From positions 131,888,001-131,952,000 of the forward strand of contig NC_060213.1 of assembly GCF_021130785.1 (NCBI RefSeq): a DNA stretch of 64,000 bases, given 5' to 3'. Source of the DNA: Homalodisca vitripennis (lineage: Eukaryota; Arthropoda; Insecta; Hemiptera; Cicadellidae). The notes beneath the pieces were generated by a model, which worked only from the letters and a program-made list of their open reading frames with translations, made no database searches and was not told the DNA's origin. Below, in pieces: positions 34,886-46,726 of the stretch. Position 1 is the stretch's first letter; every line of letters starts with the position of its first letter. The translations under genes were made by a program, and so were the position numbers.

Positions 34886-35325
34886 TATCTAAACATGAAG
34901 CTCAATAGTAGCCTCAAATAGAAGCCTCAACCCAGGACTACCTCAACCTCTCTCTTTAGGCTGAAAGATATTAAAAGCGGTGCAATGCAGTGTGTGGACA
35001 ATGAAGACATTATCGCTCCCTGCATCTCCCGATATAGTATCTATCTAAACATGAAGCTCAATAGTAGCCTCAAATAGAAGCCTCAACCCAGGACTACCTC
35101 AACCTCTCTTTTTAGGCTGAAAGATATTAGAAGCGGTGCAATGCAGTGTGTGGACAATGAAGACATTATCGCTCCCTGCATCTCCTGATATAGTATCTAT
35201 CAAGAAATGAAGCTCAAAAGAAAGCGCCTCAATCCAGAAGTAGCTCAAACTCTCTCTTTAGGCTGGAAGAGATTAGAAGCGGCAAAGCGCAGTGTGTTAC
35301 CTTGAACACCTAGTCGCTCCCTGCA
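34886..35325. repeat. 156-bp tandem triplication
   Basis: TATCTAAACATGAAGCTCAA begins at 34886 and again at 35042, and a diverged third unit (TATCAAGAAATGAAGCTCAA) begins at about 35198: two steps of 156 bp. Units 1 and 2 are nearly identical; unit 3 has many substitutions. All share CTCTCTTTAGGCTGAAAGAT-like and CGCTCCCTGCA segments. Because 156 is a multiple of 3, open frames can persist, but none is convincing. Confidence 0.85.
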
Positions 35326-35329
35326 ACAC

Positions 35330-38300
35330 AATTTATCTTTCTGTGTTAACTGGAATTTACATCTAAACTCTTCTTTATAAAAATTATTTTAAATACATTT
35401 TTAGTTAAACTAAACTACAGTTCTAAACAAAGGACATCCATTATTTCTGTATTGTTTTTTCCAATATTTTGTATACCACATTGCGTTGTGTAAGACTGCC
35501 ACATATATACAAGAAAACGACATTAACATGATAACGCTACAGCAACAACTCAGAGGAGAAAAGAGACTACGTTGTGATGAATAAAAACATTCGACTTTTC
35601 TTCCCTACTCCACAACGGCATGTAGAACATCGTGAAGGCTTTTAGCGACGGAAGAAGCTTTTATCCCGAGCCTCCGGGCCCAGAGTGGTGGGCTAGCCAG
35701 CGCTCCTCGAGATTGTTTTAGCTGATGTAACATCTTACTGCAATACACCACTTCCCACGTTATTGTTTCTCTATTGTGTGAGAAAATGTTTCTGAAATAG
35801 CTACTTAAGGCATATGAGTTTGTAATATTTTGCATTCGAGCAAGTAATAACGATGTTTTCCTATATGTTTTTTAGAAGGTGCCGATAGTTAATACAGAAA
35901 ACAGTGGTCACCAAGCCTCTGCTGTGTTATTAAGCAGCTTTAATCAGGGTTCCGATAAGCGAACTTTCATACCTTCCACAAGCTTTCTGTGACCTTGAAA
36001 GAGTTTATAATTTCCATGCCATTTCCGTGTCAGGTATTCGTGTGTCCTATGATAATAGATATCCTATAGATTTCACCGCTTTTAAATTCCAAGTAGATAA
36101 ATTTATAGATCAAATTATATACACATATATTTTTTCGTAGGGAAATATTACGTTAATTGCCTAAACTGCTGTTAAATTGCTCAGTACATAAGTTTGAATC
36201 AAGATTGTAATATCTTCCTTTCAAATAATGAATTTAATTAGCCACAGATTAAATTCATATTCATACTTAAAATGTCCTGTTATTCAACTTTATTCCTCAG
36301 GCTTATTCCTTTCTCAGTATTTTAAACGATCATTGATATAGTTACTTCGGAATGTTTATTTTGCGATAGTTCAGTAAACGATTTGCTTATTCCGTATTCT
36401 AAGCAAAAGCACACAGATGACTAACAAAAGCAACTGTTTGTCTAACATTAGTGTAACACAATCATGTATATAACTCATACCTGTAAACAGTGCCAAGGCT
36501 CGTAACCTAGTTCCTAATGTCGTGCAAAGCTGAAGATGTTCTCCAGCTGAGTCAAGAGGGTTCCAGAGAGTATAAATTATTCATTGCTGACATTTTACAT
36601 AGTGTAATGTTCGCATTCTTTATAAAAACTCAATACACTTTGCTGAGACAGGAGGAACTCTAAAATATTGCGCGATTTAAAGAAATTAACATGTGAACCA
36701 CATTACAAAGTTATATAGCTTTTGTACCGGATTTATTGATAACCATAATGTCGGATTTGTTAGGTTCCTTACTAAAAGTAGGAGAACAAAATTAAGTTTT
36801 ATTTTTTTTTTTTTATATGTTAGACATTTTTTTGAAGTAATTGAAAAAATCTCGTTAATTTACTGCAGACAGACGTACAGACAGACAGACCTTAGACTTG
36901 CTCTGCCACGAAGGCGTTTCGTATTTAATCAAAAATGTATACATGTGTTTTCAGTCTTTTATAATATTGTTAAAATTTAACATCAAAATTAGTATGGTAG
37001 GCAGTAGTAACATTTTCTGGCTCTAAATAAACTTTCCTTTTCTACTTTTACAATTAGAGCCTTCGGTAGGGAGTATGTAAAAAATTTTCAAAGATAACAA
37101 TAATTCCATATACGTTTAATGAGATCAAAGTTAATACTTGATCACATTGATCTTTGAAGAGACTTTAAGTAAATCTTAGAAGTGTGAAATTATTACATAT
37201 AAACGTGCTTAATATGGTTTCGGGAACATTCACTTCTAAATACGGTTAAACATTATGTAGACACTTCATGAAAGTGCTTTTAATAATTGTTATTATTATT
37301 CGTAATATGATGTATGGTGTATATAATAGAACTTATATTGAGATGGTGTATAGAATACCAATACGAGTCCGATGCGTTAGTAACAATTTTATTTTAAACC
37401 GAAGATGTCACAGGTATTTCACTTTCAAGTTTTATATTCGTTTTATTTAAGATTCACACGAATTTTAAGTTTCAACGGGCAAATTAAGATTACAGTTTTA
37501 TTTTTAAATCATAAAATGTTTAGAGGAAGCCAGGCGAGTTTTATTTTATTGAACGACTAAATTGTATTTTGAAGAACGAGACTAAAGTAAATTACTGTTG
37601 GTTTACAGTACACAAGGGATACAGTAAAAATAAAACAGGGTATAATAAAGAAATTCCTTATAATACATGAGACGATCGTGGGTTGGATTCTATATCAACA
37701 TTTTTAATCTGATCATATATAATTTTTAGTTTCAATGTACACATCACCAAATATCAGTAAAAAATAACTAATAATATAAACAAATTGAATTAATTAAAAT
37801 GGTACTGAAAAATTTAAAGCAGTGAACTTATGTTCCATGTGATAACAGCCAAAAGCCACGATAGTACAATATAATAACGCTGGTGGGGGAAGGGGAGGGG
37901 TCCAAAGGTCAAACCACCACAATTAGCCACAACGATAAGTTCAGCTCCTTCAAAAACTGTCTTATAGTAATCCTTTAATGCTGGATTTAAAGGTGTACTT
38001 GGAAGATGACACAACTTAAACTAAAAGGGGATCGGCTTCTCCTTTGTTAAAAAAAAATTTTAGAGATTCATAAAATTACTATCCACGTCTCACCCACGTT
38101 TATTTTGGATATTACATTTTATAGCCTCCCACTCTAGAGCTTAGCCAGAAGACCAGAATATAAGTTAGGTCGTGCAATTAAACATGTAATAAATTTTCGG
38201 AAATTTGACTCAAAATTGATGTGAAGTGATATAAATGCTGAAATCTCATTAAAGAGATTACTTGAACGTACTCACTTAAAATATAGGCTACACTTACATT

Positions 38301-40430
38301 TAATGCTCTCTACCGTTTACGTACTTAACCGGTGTTACGAATTAAAATTAAACCAAATTATACGCAATCACTTGTATCTACAAAATTGGGTTTTCCTATA
38401 TATAATGGCCTTTCACTTAAAATCTACTAATTTTTACTGCTTTCAATAAAATAAAGTTTCAGACAGCATAAACAGTCAGTACTGTAATAAATACAAATTA
38501 TTTAAAAAACACAATTTATAATAACAATAGGCTACATTTATTTTGCAGTATGATTTAATATTTTTTTAAACTAATTATATTTACAAAATAACGGAAAATG
38601 TTCTGTTAATTATTTACTAACCATAGTTTGTACGACTCCGTTAATTAAATACAAATCACCGTTGTATGTTAAAACAGTATATTTTTACAGTAGTATTTTG
38701 TCTTATAATCTTTTCTGTAACTCATAAGCGATGCACACCTGCCTGCGTTATCTTATCGCAACGTACAATTTGGGCAATGGTCAGTATAAAGGTGCTCGGT
38801 GATTTGTAACCAGGGTGATGAGATGTCCTGCTTAGGAGAGCATTTCCTTTTTTCTTTCCGGATTTTGAAAATCATATAATATTTAATGTTTTTAATATCC
38901 TTATAAAACTTTCGGTTTAAATCAGTAATAATTAAAAAAAAACAATAATTAATTGAATATTATCCCATATACAAAATAATAGCCTCACATAATGCATTTT
39001 TTATGAATATATCATTTAATAATATTTAATTTTTCGATTTATATGTCAAAATAAATCCAATACCATTTCTTAATTTGCATATTATCGTGCTGAAATACAG
39101 TATTAGACCTAGTTTTAACGTGCTTAATTTAAAAATGTATACACAAATTTCGCAAAGTTTATAAGAATATTTAATACTGCCCTCCACCTTGATTTAATTT
39201 CCTCCCCTTAGGAATTTGTGTCTGTTCACTGTGTTCTTAACCTGCTGTAATAGCTGCAATAATGGGTGACCTTAATAAAGTGAGTCAGACTTGTTCATGT
39301 ATTTTGTGGGTGTAGGCCTACTAATTGTTTGTTGAATAAAAACATAGTCCCACTCCAACGAGACAAAACGAGGTGATCGTAATACGAATACAGACTACTG
39401 AGTCTGCTCTCAATTCTTCTAAAATAAAAAATTATTTTAACTCGCAAACAAAGACTAGTCTCTGATATCGACGAGTAAGCCCAGAGCTGACTACTACAGC
39501 GGTTATGGCGAAATTACACACATTTGACGCCAAAAAATAAGAGTATCATGGTACTCATAAATTACTCAATCAAAATTTTCACATGTAATGTATCAGAATA
39601 AAACAAATAAGAATTTTCATATAAAGTTTAGTCTTATATGTCTTAGTTTATACGCAACATCGGTCCAAACTGCGAACTTATGGGTGTTTGGCGGTACCAA
39701 AGAGATCAAGTCGATGTCCTTCCCATCATCATTTTAAAGGAGTTCATTCATAAACAATAAAGAGTTTAAAATATGTCACTTTAGACACCATCTGTAATGA
39801 ATCGAAATTATTTTGTGTAGAGTCGATAACCGGACCAGGCATTATCGCATGAGTACACCCGTAGATGTAATCAATCGATACTCATTAATTAATGTCAACA
39901 ATAGCCTTATTTTACTTTTACAAACTGTAAAAACGCTTTAATATTGTAAACCCAATTTGTTTTTATATAGACTTCATTTCCGTAAACAAGACAGTTCACT
40001 TTAGAGTGCAAAACAAAACCGCATTGAAAGATTAATAAATAATGTACTTTTCTCGGTTTCATGATGTTTATATGCTTTATTTATTATTTAAATGAGATAT
40101 TCTATTACCTGATTTAACTATTAGTTTTATGGTAGTTCTTGGTTTGTAGCAAATTACAATATTAAAAGTAGAAAAACGCATTTTATGGTTGACCTATTCC
40201 AAGATTATCATTAAAACTATGCATTTCTCATAACGCTACGGCAAAAAAGAAATGCGTAAACATATTCTCGAAAATAAACTTTAAAACTGAAGACTAAAGA
40301 AAAACATTAAATAAATAGAAAAGATTAAGTGTCACGTTTGATAAGATTTTGTAATTTTCTGCTTTGTATTCTTGGTGGAAGTGTGTAGGTTTTAATGGAA
40401 AAGAACAATATGCTCTTTTCTGTAAACAAT
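35330..40430. other. AT-rich non-coding stretch
   Basis: No gene supported. A GC-richer patch at 35620-35720 is open on the minus strand (35605-35835, 76 codons) without a recognisable family. 36865-36890 holds a GACAGACAGAC-type repeat fragment. The rest is low-complexity AT-rich sequence. Confidence 0.5.
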
Positions 40431-40435
40431 TCAAA

Positions 40436-40463
40436 CTGATGATGCCTTAACCGGCGAAAGCGC
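40436..40463 (+). ncRNA. Hammerhead-core-like remnant (weak)
   Basis: CTGATGA (40436-40442), a GCC/GGC 3-bp helix with loop TTAACC, then GAAA (40456-40459) and GCGC. This is the order of the hammerhead CUGANGA-stem II-GAAA core and resembles the ends of Penelope-type elements. No upstream strand pairing GCGC before a UH site is evident within 60 bp, so it is a remnant or a coincidence. Confidence 0.25.
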
Positions 40464-40949
40464 TTTTTAAATAAATTTAATGTGGAAGTATAAAAAATGT
40501 CTTTTCCATTAAAATAAGGTTTTGTAAGATAAGAAGTATTATCTTGTATTTAAAATGTATCATTTGTGTTGAGTGACAAGGGATTGCGGTTGTTTGCGTT
40601 TAATAATACACTTTCTCGATCATCGTTTATTCAACTCAACAAATAAACTAGTAAATGTTGCCTTTCAACTCTAACTTAGGTGTTAGTAATAACTCGTATT
40701 AAGAAGATGAAATGATCTTTTCTGAAGTGCAGGAGTAAAGATGCAAATCTGTAAACGAATGGTTAGGGATCAATTCCAAATGAGATCAGCACAAATTTGC
40801 ATATGGTGCTTTCAATAAAAATGTTAAGAGCAATAAATTAAAATTCGAGTCACTTAAAATATTTTTCAAAATCTTCTTCATTGTGTTATTCTACATTTTA
40901 CTTGAAATTATAGTATTTATATTAGTATTAATATTTATAATACTGTGAG

Positions 40950-41330
40950 TATTAAAAGTTATTGGCTGAGCGTTATCGAAGGGGTTCACACGAGGGACTA
41001 GACAATTCCATTTCTGTCTACATGTCCACACGATGTCTAGCGAACGAACTGACCTATACTGATTTTAAATTTTGCATAAACCTATATTTCTATATAAATG
41101 AAATCGATTTGGATAGTGGTATACGTTCATTCATGAGATTTGGCTCAGAGCAAGTGGACATTTTTACATTAATCTTATGGGTAACAAAGATGGCATCGTG
41201 AACTTTTCAGAATAAATAAATTTGTAAGCCAACGGAGTAAAATATGAAATTTTTAGATGCCACATAGTAACTACATGAAGTTATGTGCTTCAAATTTTGC
41301 ATATAGCCTCAGCGAAACCTCTTCTCCCAC
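40950..41330 (+). repeat. Dispersed repeat (TTGGCTGAGCG family), long copy
   Basis: Begins ATTGGCTGAGCGTTATCGAA, continues through CTAGCGAACGAACTGACC and ends near CTCAGCGAAACCTC. Its left part aligns with the minus strand of 33390-33535. CAGCGAAACCT at the right recalls the left-end motif. The 79-codon ORF inside (40962-41201) has no known domain. Class unknown; probably a non-autonomous transposon. Confidence 0.5.
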
Positions 41331-41946
41331 ACACGGTGTTGCATATCTTGTAGTATTACATTTTAGGTTCCATTAAAGTAGGGTTCACATTATATTATTA
41401 GTTCCAAAAATGTCTTTCTAGTACCGACAAAAACTGAATACAACGAGTAGTTTACTATTGAACTTGTACTACTTTAAAATGCTTGTAGAGATTAACCGTA
41501 AGGGCTGATGTAGTATGATTACTGCAAAGTCATTTCTTCTAAGAAATATTGACATTATTTTCCAGTTCAGCGACCGTCCCGGAGCCATTAGTCATATCGA
41601 CATTTATGCTTGACGTGTAATAAGCCTTAAAAGCCACTTCTAGCATATTGATATCAGAGTGGTGAATAACTAATGCATTTGACAACGATCGTAAATAAGA
41701 GTCGTACAATGGGTTTATAATTTCAAAATAAATATTCCCTCTAATACAGTTTTTATTTGACTTAATATTTTAATGCGATATTCTTTACGATAATTGGTTA
41801 CTATCTAAATATTAGAAAAAGGTTTATATCCATTAACAAATCACGCTAATAAATTTCTGAATCCTAAAATAATATTCTTTTTTAAGTAGTTTAAATAAAT
41901 TCTTTCTACGTTTATTAAATACATGTAATTATAGCCAGACAACTAT

Positions 41947-42180
41947 TGTACAGTAGTTTAAAGTATTAAAAAGTAAATAATAGTTTTAATTCAATTTTAG
42001 TTTTAATCATAAAAATCTATGTATTTCATCTGTAGGTTTATCAAGTTATTATTGTAATTTGTATGTACAGTAGTTTAAAGTATTAAAAAGTAAATAATAG
42101 TTTTAATTTAATTTTAGTTTTAATCATAAAAATCTATGTATTTCATCTGTAGGTTTATCAAGTTATTATTGTAATTTGTA
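41947..42180. repeat. 117-bp tandem duplication
   Basis: TGTACAGTAGTTTAAAGTAT starts at 41947 and again at 42064; both copies run to TTATTATTGTAATTTGTA. They differ by about one base (AATTCAATTTTAG versus AATTTAATTTTAG), so the duplication is recent. Confidence 0.95.
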
Positions 42181-44865
42181 ATAAATTATCCTTTTCCAAA
42201 CAATTATATAGAAATTTCGGAATTGTAGTATTTTTCTGCAACACAACTCGTTGAGAAACACATATGTGTGATAACCTAGAATTTGATATTGTTAAGGTCT
42301 CATATTGTTTTACACTTCTCGGTGCATTTATTAAAACTTAAAATGTAAGTTCTATTAGTGTTTCTCCATCCTATAATTTTTCCTAAAGTATTGGTTAATT
42401 GAAAGGACATTCTTTGAATTGTATTATTTGTAATTGAATTTCTAAAAAAATCACTAAACCAGTATTTCTTTTTACATTTTAAGCAGTCCTTATAATTATT
42501 CAAGAGAGTCTGTGTTTTAACCCTTTTGCATTTCTCTGTGGGAAAAGACCACCACTAAAAAGTAATTCACCTGGTGACAAAACCTTTTTGATACGGTACT
42601 GATAAATATAGTTATGAACAAACAAAAATATAATTAATTTTTTCCACTTTTTCTGGACAAAGAGAACCGATCGACTAAGATAGTTGATAGATTATCAAGC
42701 AAAAGGTTCACGCAGACTGTTTACTTGCGGTTGAATCGCAGCGGCTGCTATTTTCAAATTTCTACACTAAATATTAATAGTTGAAATATGTTTTGCACAC
42801 ATTCCTTAGTTTTTCCATCAAGAGTAGACTACGGAATAAAAATAGAAGCAAATTTCGATATCCGACTGAAATACGAAATGTGTTCCCGCCCCCTTCTTCA
42901 CGTTAAGACTGTTGAAGCTGTAGTTCTAATATTTACGCAGGAGAGAAGTCATTCATACTGACAAGGTGTTGATGTCCGGTCGATTAATTCAGTTAGTTCT
43001 TAGGTCTGACGCTAGAGCTGCGCCACGTATTTTATTGTTCTTTGACCTCTTATTCCACAGATGGCAGTCCGAGCGCTCTTTCTTGCCTTGCCTCAATTAA
43101 CATCGTTGCGTGATCTATCCCTTGTATAACTAATAAAGTCAAAGATTAAATCAAGTCAGGGACTGGTATTATTACTACTACTATGTTAAGACATCAACAA
43201 ATAAAATTATTTATTTTTAGGTTTGAAGACAATATTTATAGGCCACTGTTTTGGACAGGATAAACACATCGGTTTCTTTTTTAACGCATAATGTTTCCAC
43301 AAGCGGGATGTTAAAATACACGTTTTGGTTTCACTCTGATCCGTTTTAGGGGAAATATCATAAACTACTTAGCGAAAAAATATTGGATTTCTTCAGTCGT
43401 CAGTCGAAAAATTATTTTTGGATGTACAAATGTTTAGTTTCAATCTAAATTAATTTAATCGGAAGACATAATGGACACATGGTATGTAAAAAATAACTTT
43501 TTATTTACACTTTATTAAAAGTGATCAGTAAATAACAAATGTAAGGGATCCTAATACTGATACATAAATCTGATTAACAGGATAATAATGTTTAATTAAT
43601 CACATTTATAAATTGTACAATTAGTTATAGCTAGTAAGCCAAGAATACAGGTTATCATATCTTCATCTCGTTATTTATTCTACAGATGTATCTAGAAATG
43701 TAATATGTTAACATCTATACCCCGGTGGTTTCTAGACACTATGTTTACTTCAATATATTTCCTACACATTTTCAGTTTTCACTCAAGCCCCGCCTGCCAC
43801 GCAAGAGTTTGACACATTGACAGACATTGATAAACGAGTTCCTTATCAGTTCACTGAGCAGGAAAATAATGTTTCCTTATTTGAAAACTGAAAACCTAAC
43901 GACCTGTGTAATATATAGCGTGGGGCTAAAATAATGAGTTTTTAAACATCACTGTAATACATAGGCCTACCGAGTTTAATTTACCTAACAGTCTCAGCTT
44001 CAAGTAATACTACAGTGTTATATTACAGTTTACTTTGGTGGTTTATGAACTAAATATATCACAGCATTAAATAATACGAGTTAAAACAAATTAATTCTTG
44101 TTTAATCTTTCTAGAATGATTATTTAACTTTCTATTTCAAATACACATTTCTGTATTTCCCCCTTATATATTGCCGTAGTGGAGAGATAGTGTGTGAAAT
44201 GTTTCATATTTTAATTCATCGATAGTCTGTTAATCCATTGACTAAGGTAAGTAAATTTCTCAGATAATTGGGCTACTTCATCTTCTACGATATGAAAATG
44301 ACGAAAAGCTGTAATAAATAAAAAACGAAGTATCAAGCGAGTTGGCGTTTGTACGCGAGACTTGTGTTGTAGCGGGTGGAGGGAATATACTTGATACCCC
44401 ACTCCACTTCGACTGAAACTAGCATGACAAAAGATTGGCTAATTTATGAGGAAAAAGGGTACTATGGATTAAAAGGGACAATTTGAGTTATTATATAGAG
44501 CAAACTGGCTATCTGCTCCAAAACTCAATTGTGAAAAATTAAAAAAATTAAATGTGAAAATGTCTTTATTTGTAGAGGTGAAGTTTATACTAAAAAATCC
44601 TCTCTTCCAATGAACCTGGTGTATTGTGTTGTGTATATTGAATACGTGTTTCTAGTTTATGTATACATCTTGTTAGTACACTTATAATTTAAGATAAGAA
44701 TGGGTTTCACTTGCAGTTAAATACGTTCACATCGGGAAGAGAATATTGTGCATGGTTTCTTATAGTTTTTTATTTGTTATCATTGGGTGTTTAAAACTTA
44801 GTAATTATGAGTTCTGATTTCACATATAAGTAGATTTTGGAATTTATTACTCACCGGGATGGGTG

Positions 44866-45045
44866 GTGGTATATAATCAATGTCAAAAGATATGTGTAAC
44901 ACGCGAGAGGGGTGATTTAATAATCACATTGTATATTTATAAGTAAGAAAAGCGCAGTAACAACCGTTAATTTGTCAAATGATTGCGCATAAGAGTAAAC
45001 CGTGGTGTATAATCAATGTCTAAAGACGTGTAACACACGAGAACG
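44866..45045. repeat. Diverged direct repeat, ~135-bp spacing
   Basis: TATAATCAATGTCAAAAGAT...GTGTAACACGCGAGA at 44872 and TATAATCAATGTCTAAAGAC...GTGTAACACACGAGA at 45008 are clearly related over ~45 bp. They may be remnants of an old tandem array or two copies of a small element. Confidence 0.55.
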
Positions 45046-45355
45046 CATTGAACCGTATACGTAATAATAATAAAGAACTCGTTTTGTAGAAAAACACATT
45101 TTCTTTGAATAGTCTAAAATCGAGTTTCCAATGGAAGGGAATTGAATTATGAAGAAAATTATAATACATTATTTTATTTTTGAAAAAAAAACTTATCGAT
45201 CCTGCACCTCAAATAAAAATGAAATAATTTTTAGCAAAACAAATTTACGAGTGAGTTAAGGAAGTAAATTCAAAATCAGAAGCAAACACCTGACTGAGGT
45301 CTTAGTAAAGTGAGTAAGTCGTGTCTTACATTTACTTTATTTCAATTTATTTTCA

Positions 45356-45402
<47 letters not shown>

Positions 45403-45858
45403 GAAAGTGTGTGTGTTTGTCCTTTATAGAATCGTAAACTATTTGACCGATCATTATGAAAATTTGTATGTACATGTATTTTTCCATAGAGAAGGTTTAT
45501 TTTGTATGCTCATTGATGTAACTTGCCACCAGGCAGTGCTGCGAACATAACATTTTTAAAAGCACCTGCAAGGTACGTATTTTAAGTAGCCAAAAACTAT
45601 TTGAAGGCGCTAAGATGGTGTATATTTGTCTTAAAAATAAATTAATTATTTATTGAACTTAAAACTTGAAAAGAAGACCACTTTATAATAAAGTACATGT
45701 ATAGATACAAATATAAAAACATACACTTTTGATAGATTCCTGATCGTGGCAACAAGGCCAAATCTACATCGGTGTTTAAACATAATTCGCTTGAACCAGA
45801 AGTGTTCATACACTGGCAAAGCTTACGAAGAGCGTGCGAAGCCACAGGAAACAGCTAG
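45356..45858 (+). mobile_element. Non-autonomous Helitron, 503 bp
   Basis: Begins with TC followed by a (TA)n run (45358-45399), then GTGTGTGTTTGTCCTTTATA and GACCGATCATTATGAAAATT, the classic 5' region of abundant insect Helitron-like repeats. It ends AAGCCACAGGAAACAGCTAG, with CTAG at 45855-45858. The base before is A and the base after is T, as expected for Helitron insertion between A and T. The 3' hairpin (GCGTGCGAAGC region) is degraded. No Rep/helicase is encoded, so it depends on autonomous relatives. The internal 67-codon minus-strand ORF (45642-45845) is not considered a gene. Confidence 0.7.
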
Positions 45859-46598
45859 TTAGTTTATAATAAAATGTTATGTTAAAGTATTAAAGATAAA
45901 GACACACAATTATTTTCACTGGGCTTTAGTAAGTTGTGCATAACCGAAAATAATTACACACAAACATCAACCTTCAAAGAAGCATTCTGTTGACATTAAA
46001 TACTTTACATGAGAATGCTTGTTGCTCTATACTCTACAAATACACATTTAGGAATGCTTACACAGCAGCTGTGTATAGAAACACTCCTCTCTGCACAAAT
46101 AGAAGCCGTGATAATGCTTATCTTTGTTTGCTCTGCAAATATCCTTGGAAGCAGCTGAAACAGCAATATTGCTGTGGATTCTGCTAGTCACCCTTAGTTA
46201 ATAGACAATTTTAGTACAACTTAAGCACTAGTAGACTATAAAAATACTTAGTGGGAGACATAGAAAAATAAAGAAAATAATCTTGTACTTCATGGTATAA
46301 ATAGGTAATCTACGTATATTGACGTATTTAAGTTGATCTAGTCTAGGAATATTTGTAATCTTAGGCATCATTTTGATAGTATAGGATGAAATCCCGCTTG
46401 ATTCTGAGCTTTCATGAATAGTTATCGATATGTACCAACTTTCCCTTTCTTTAGTTTTCTGCAAAGCCTATGAGGAAGGGTAATCGGACTGTTGCCCATT
46501 AAGAAAAAACAATAATTTTAAACCTCAATTACTTTTTTGGCTTCATTTGTAGTCTTAGAATTGTGGGAAGTGCCTTATTTAACGGTATAATACACACG
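45859..46598. other. Non-coding stretch
   Basis: No gene supported. Weakly self-similar segments near 46015 and 46112 (AATGCTT...GCTCT...CAAATA) hint at an old duplication. Confidence 0.45.
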
Positions 46599-46726
46599 CA
46601 TCACAACGCTTTTTAGTCATTTCGATATTTGTGTAGATTATTCAGAAAAAATTCAAACATAGTTGCACTTCGTTGTTTAAATATTTAAAAAAGTATCCAA
46701 TAAAACAATTCAAATGCTTTTGGATG
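46599..46726. mobile_element. Small TIR element (MITE-like), copy 3
   Basis: 128 bp starting CATCACAACGCTTTTTAG and ending, inverted, CATCCAAAAGCATTTG. The interior matches copy 2 at TTATTCAGAAAAAAT and TTTAAATATTTAAA. TIRs are more eroded than in copy 1. Confidence 0.55.

Larger units (their letters stand above)
41331..45355. other. Non-coding stretch with two local duplications
   Basis: No gene supported. It contains the 117-bp duplication at 41947-42180 and a pair of related segments at 44866-45045. A GC-richer patch at 43000-43110 (TTCCACAGATGGCAGTCC...) ends near AATAAAG, but only a 22-codon frame follows its ATG. Confidence 0.5.

Noticed and set aside
34651..34917. 88-codon minus-strand ORF
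   Set aside because: Its first residues lie in the 156-bp repeat and the rest matches no known family; more likely repeat DNA.
35605..35835. 76-codon minus-strand ORF in a GC-richer patch
   Set aside because: No recognisable domain; composition alone is insufficient.
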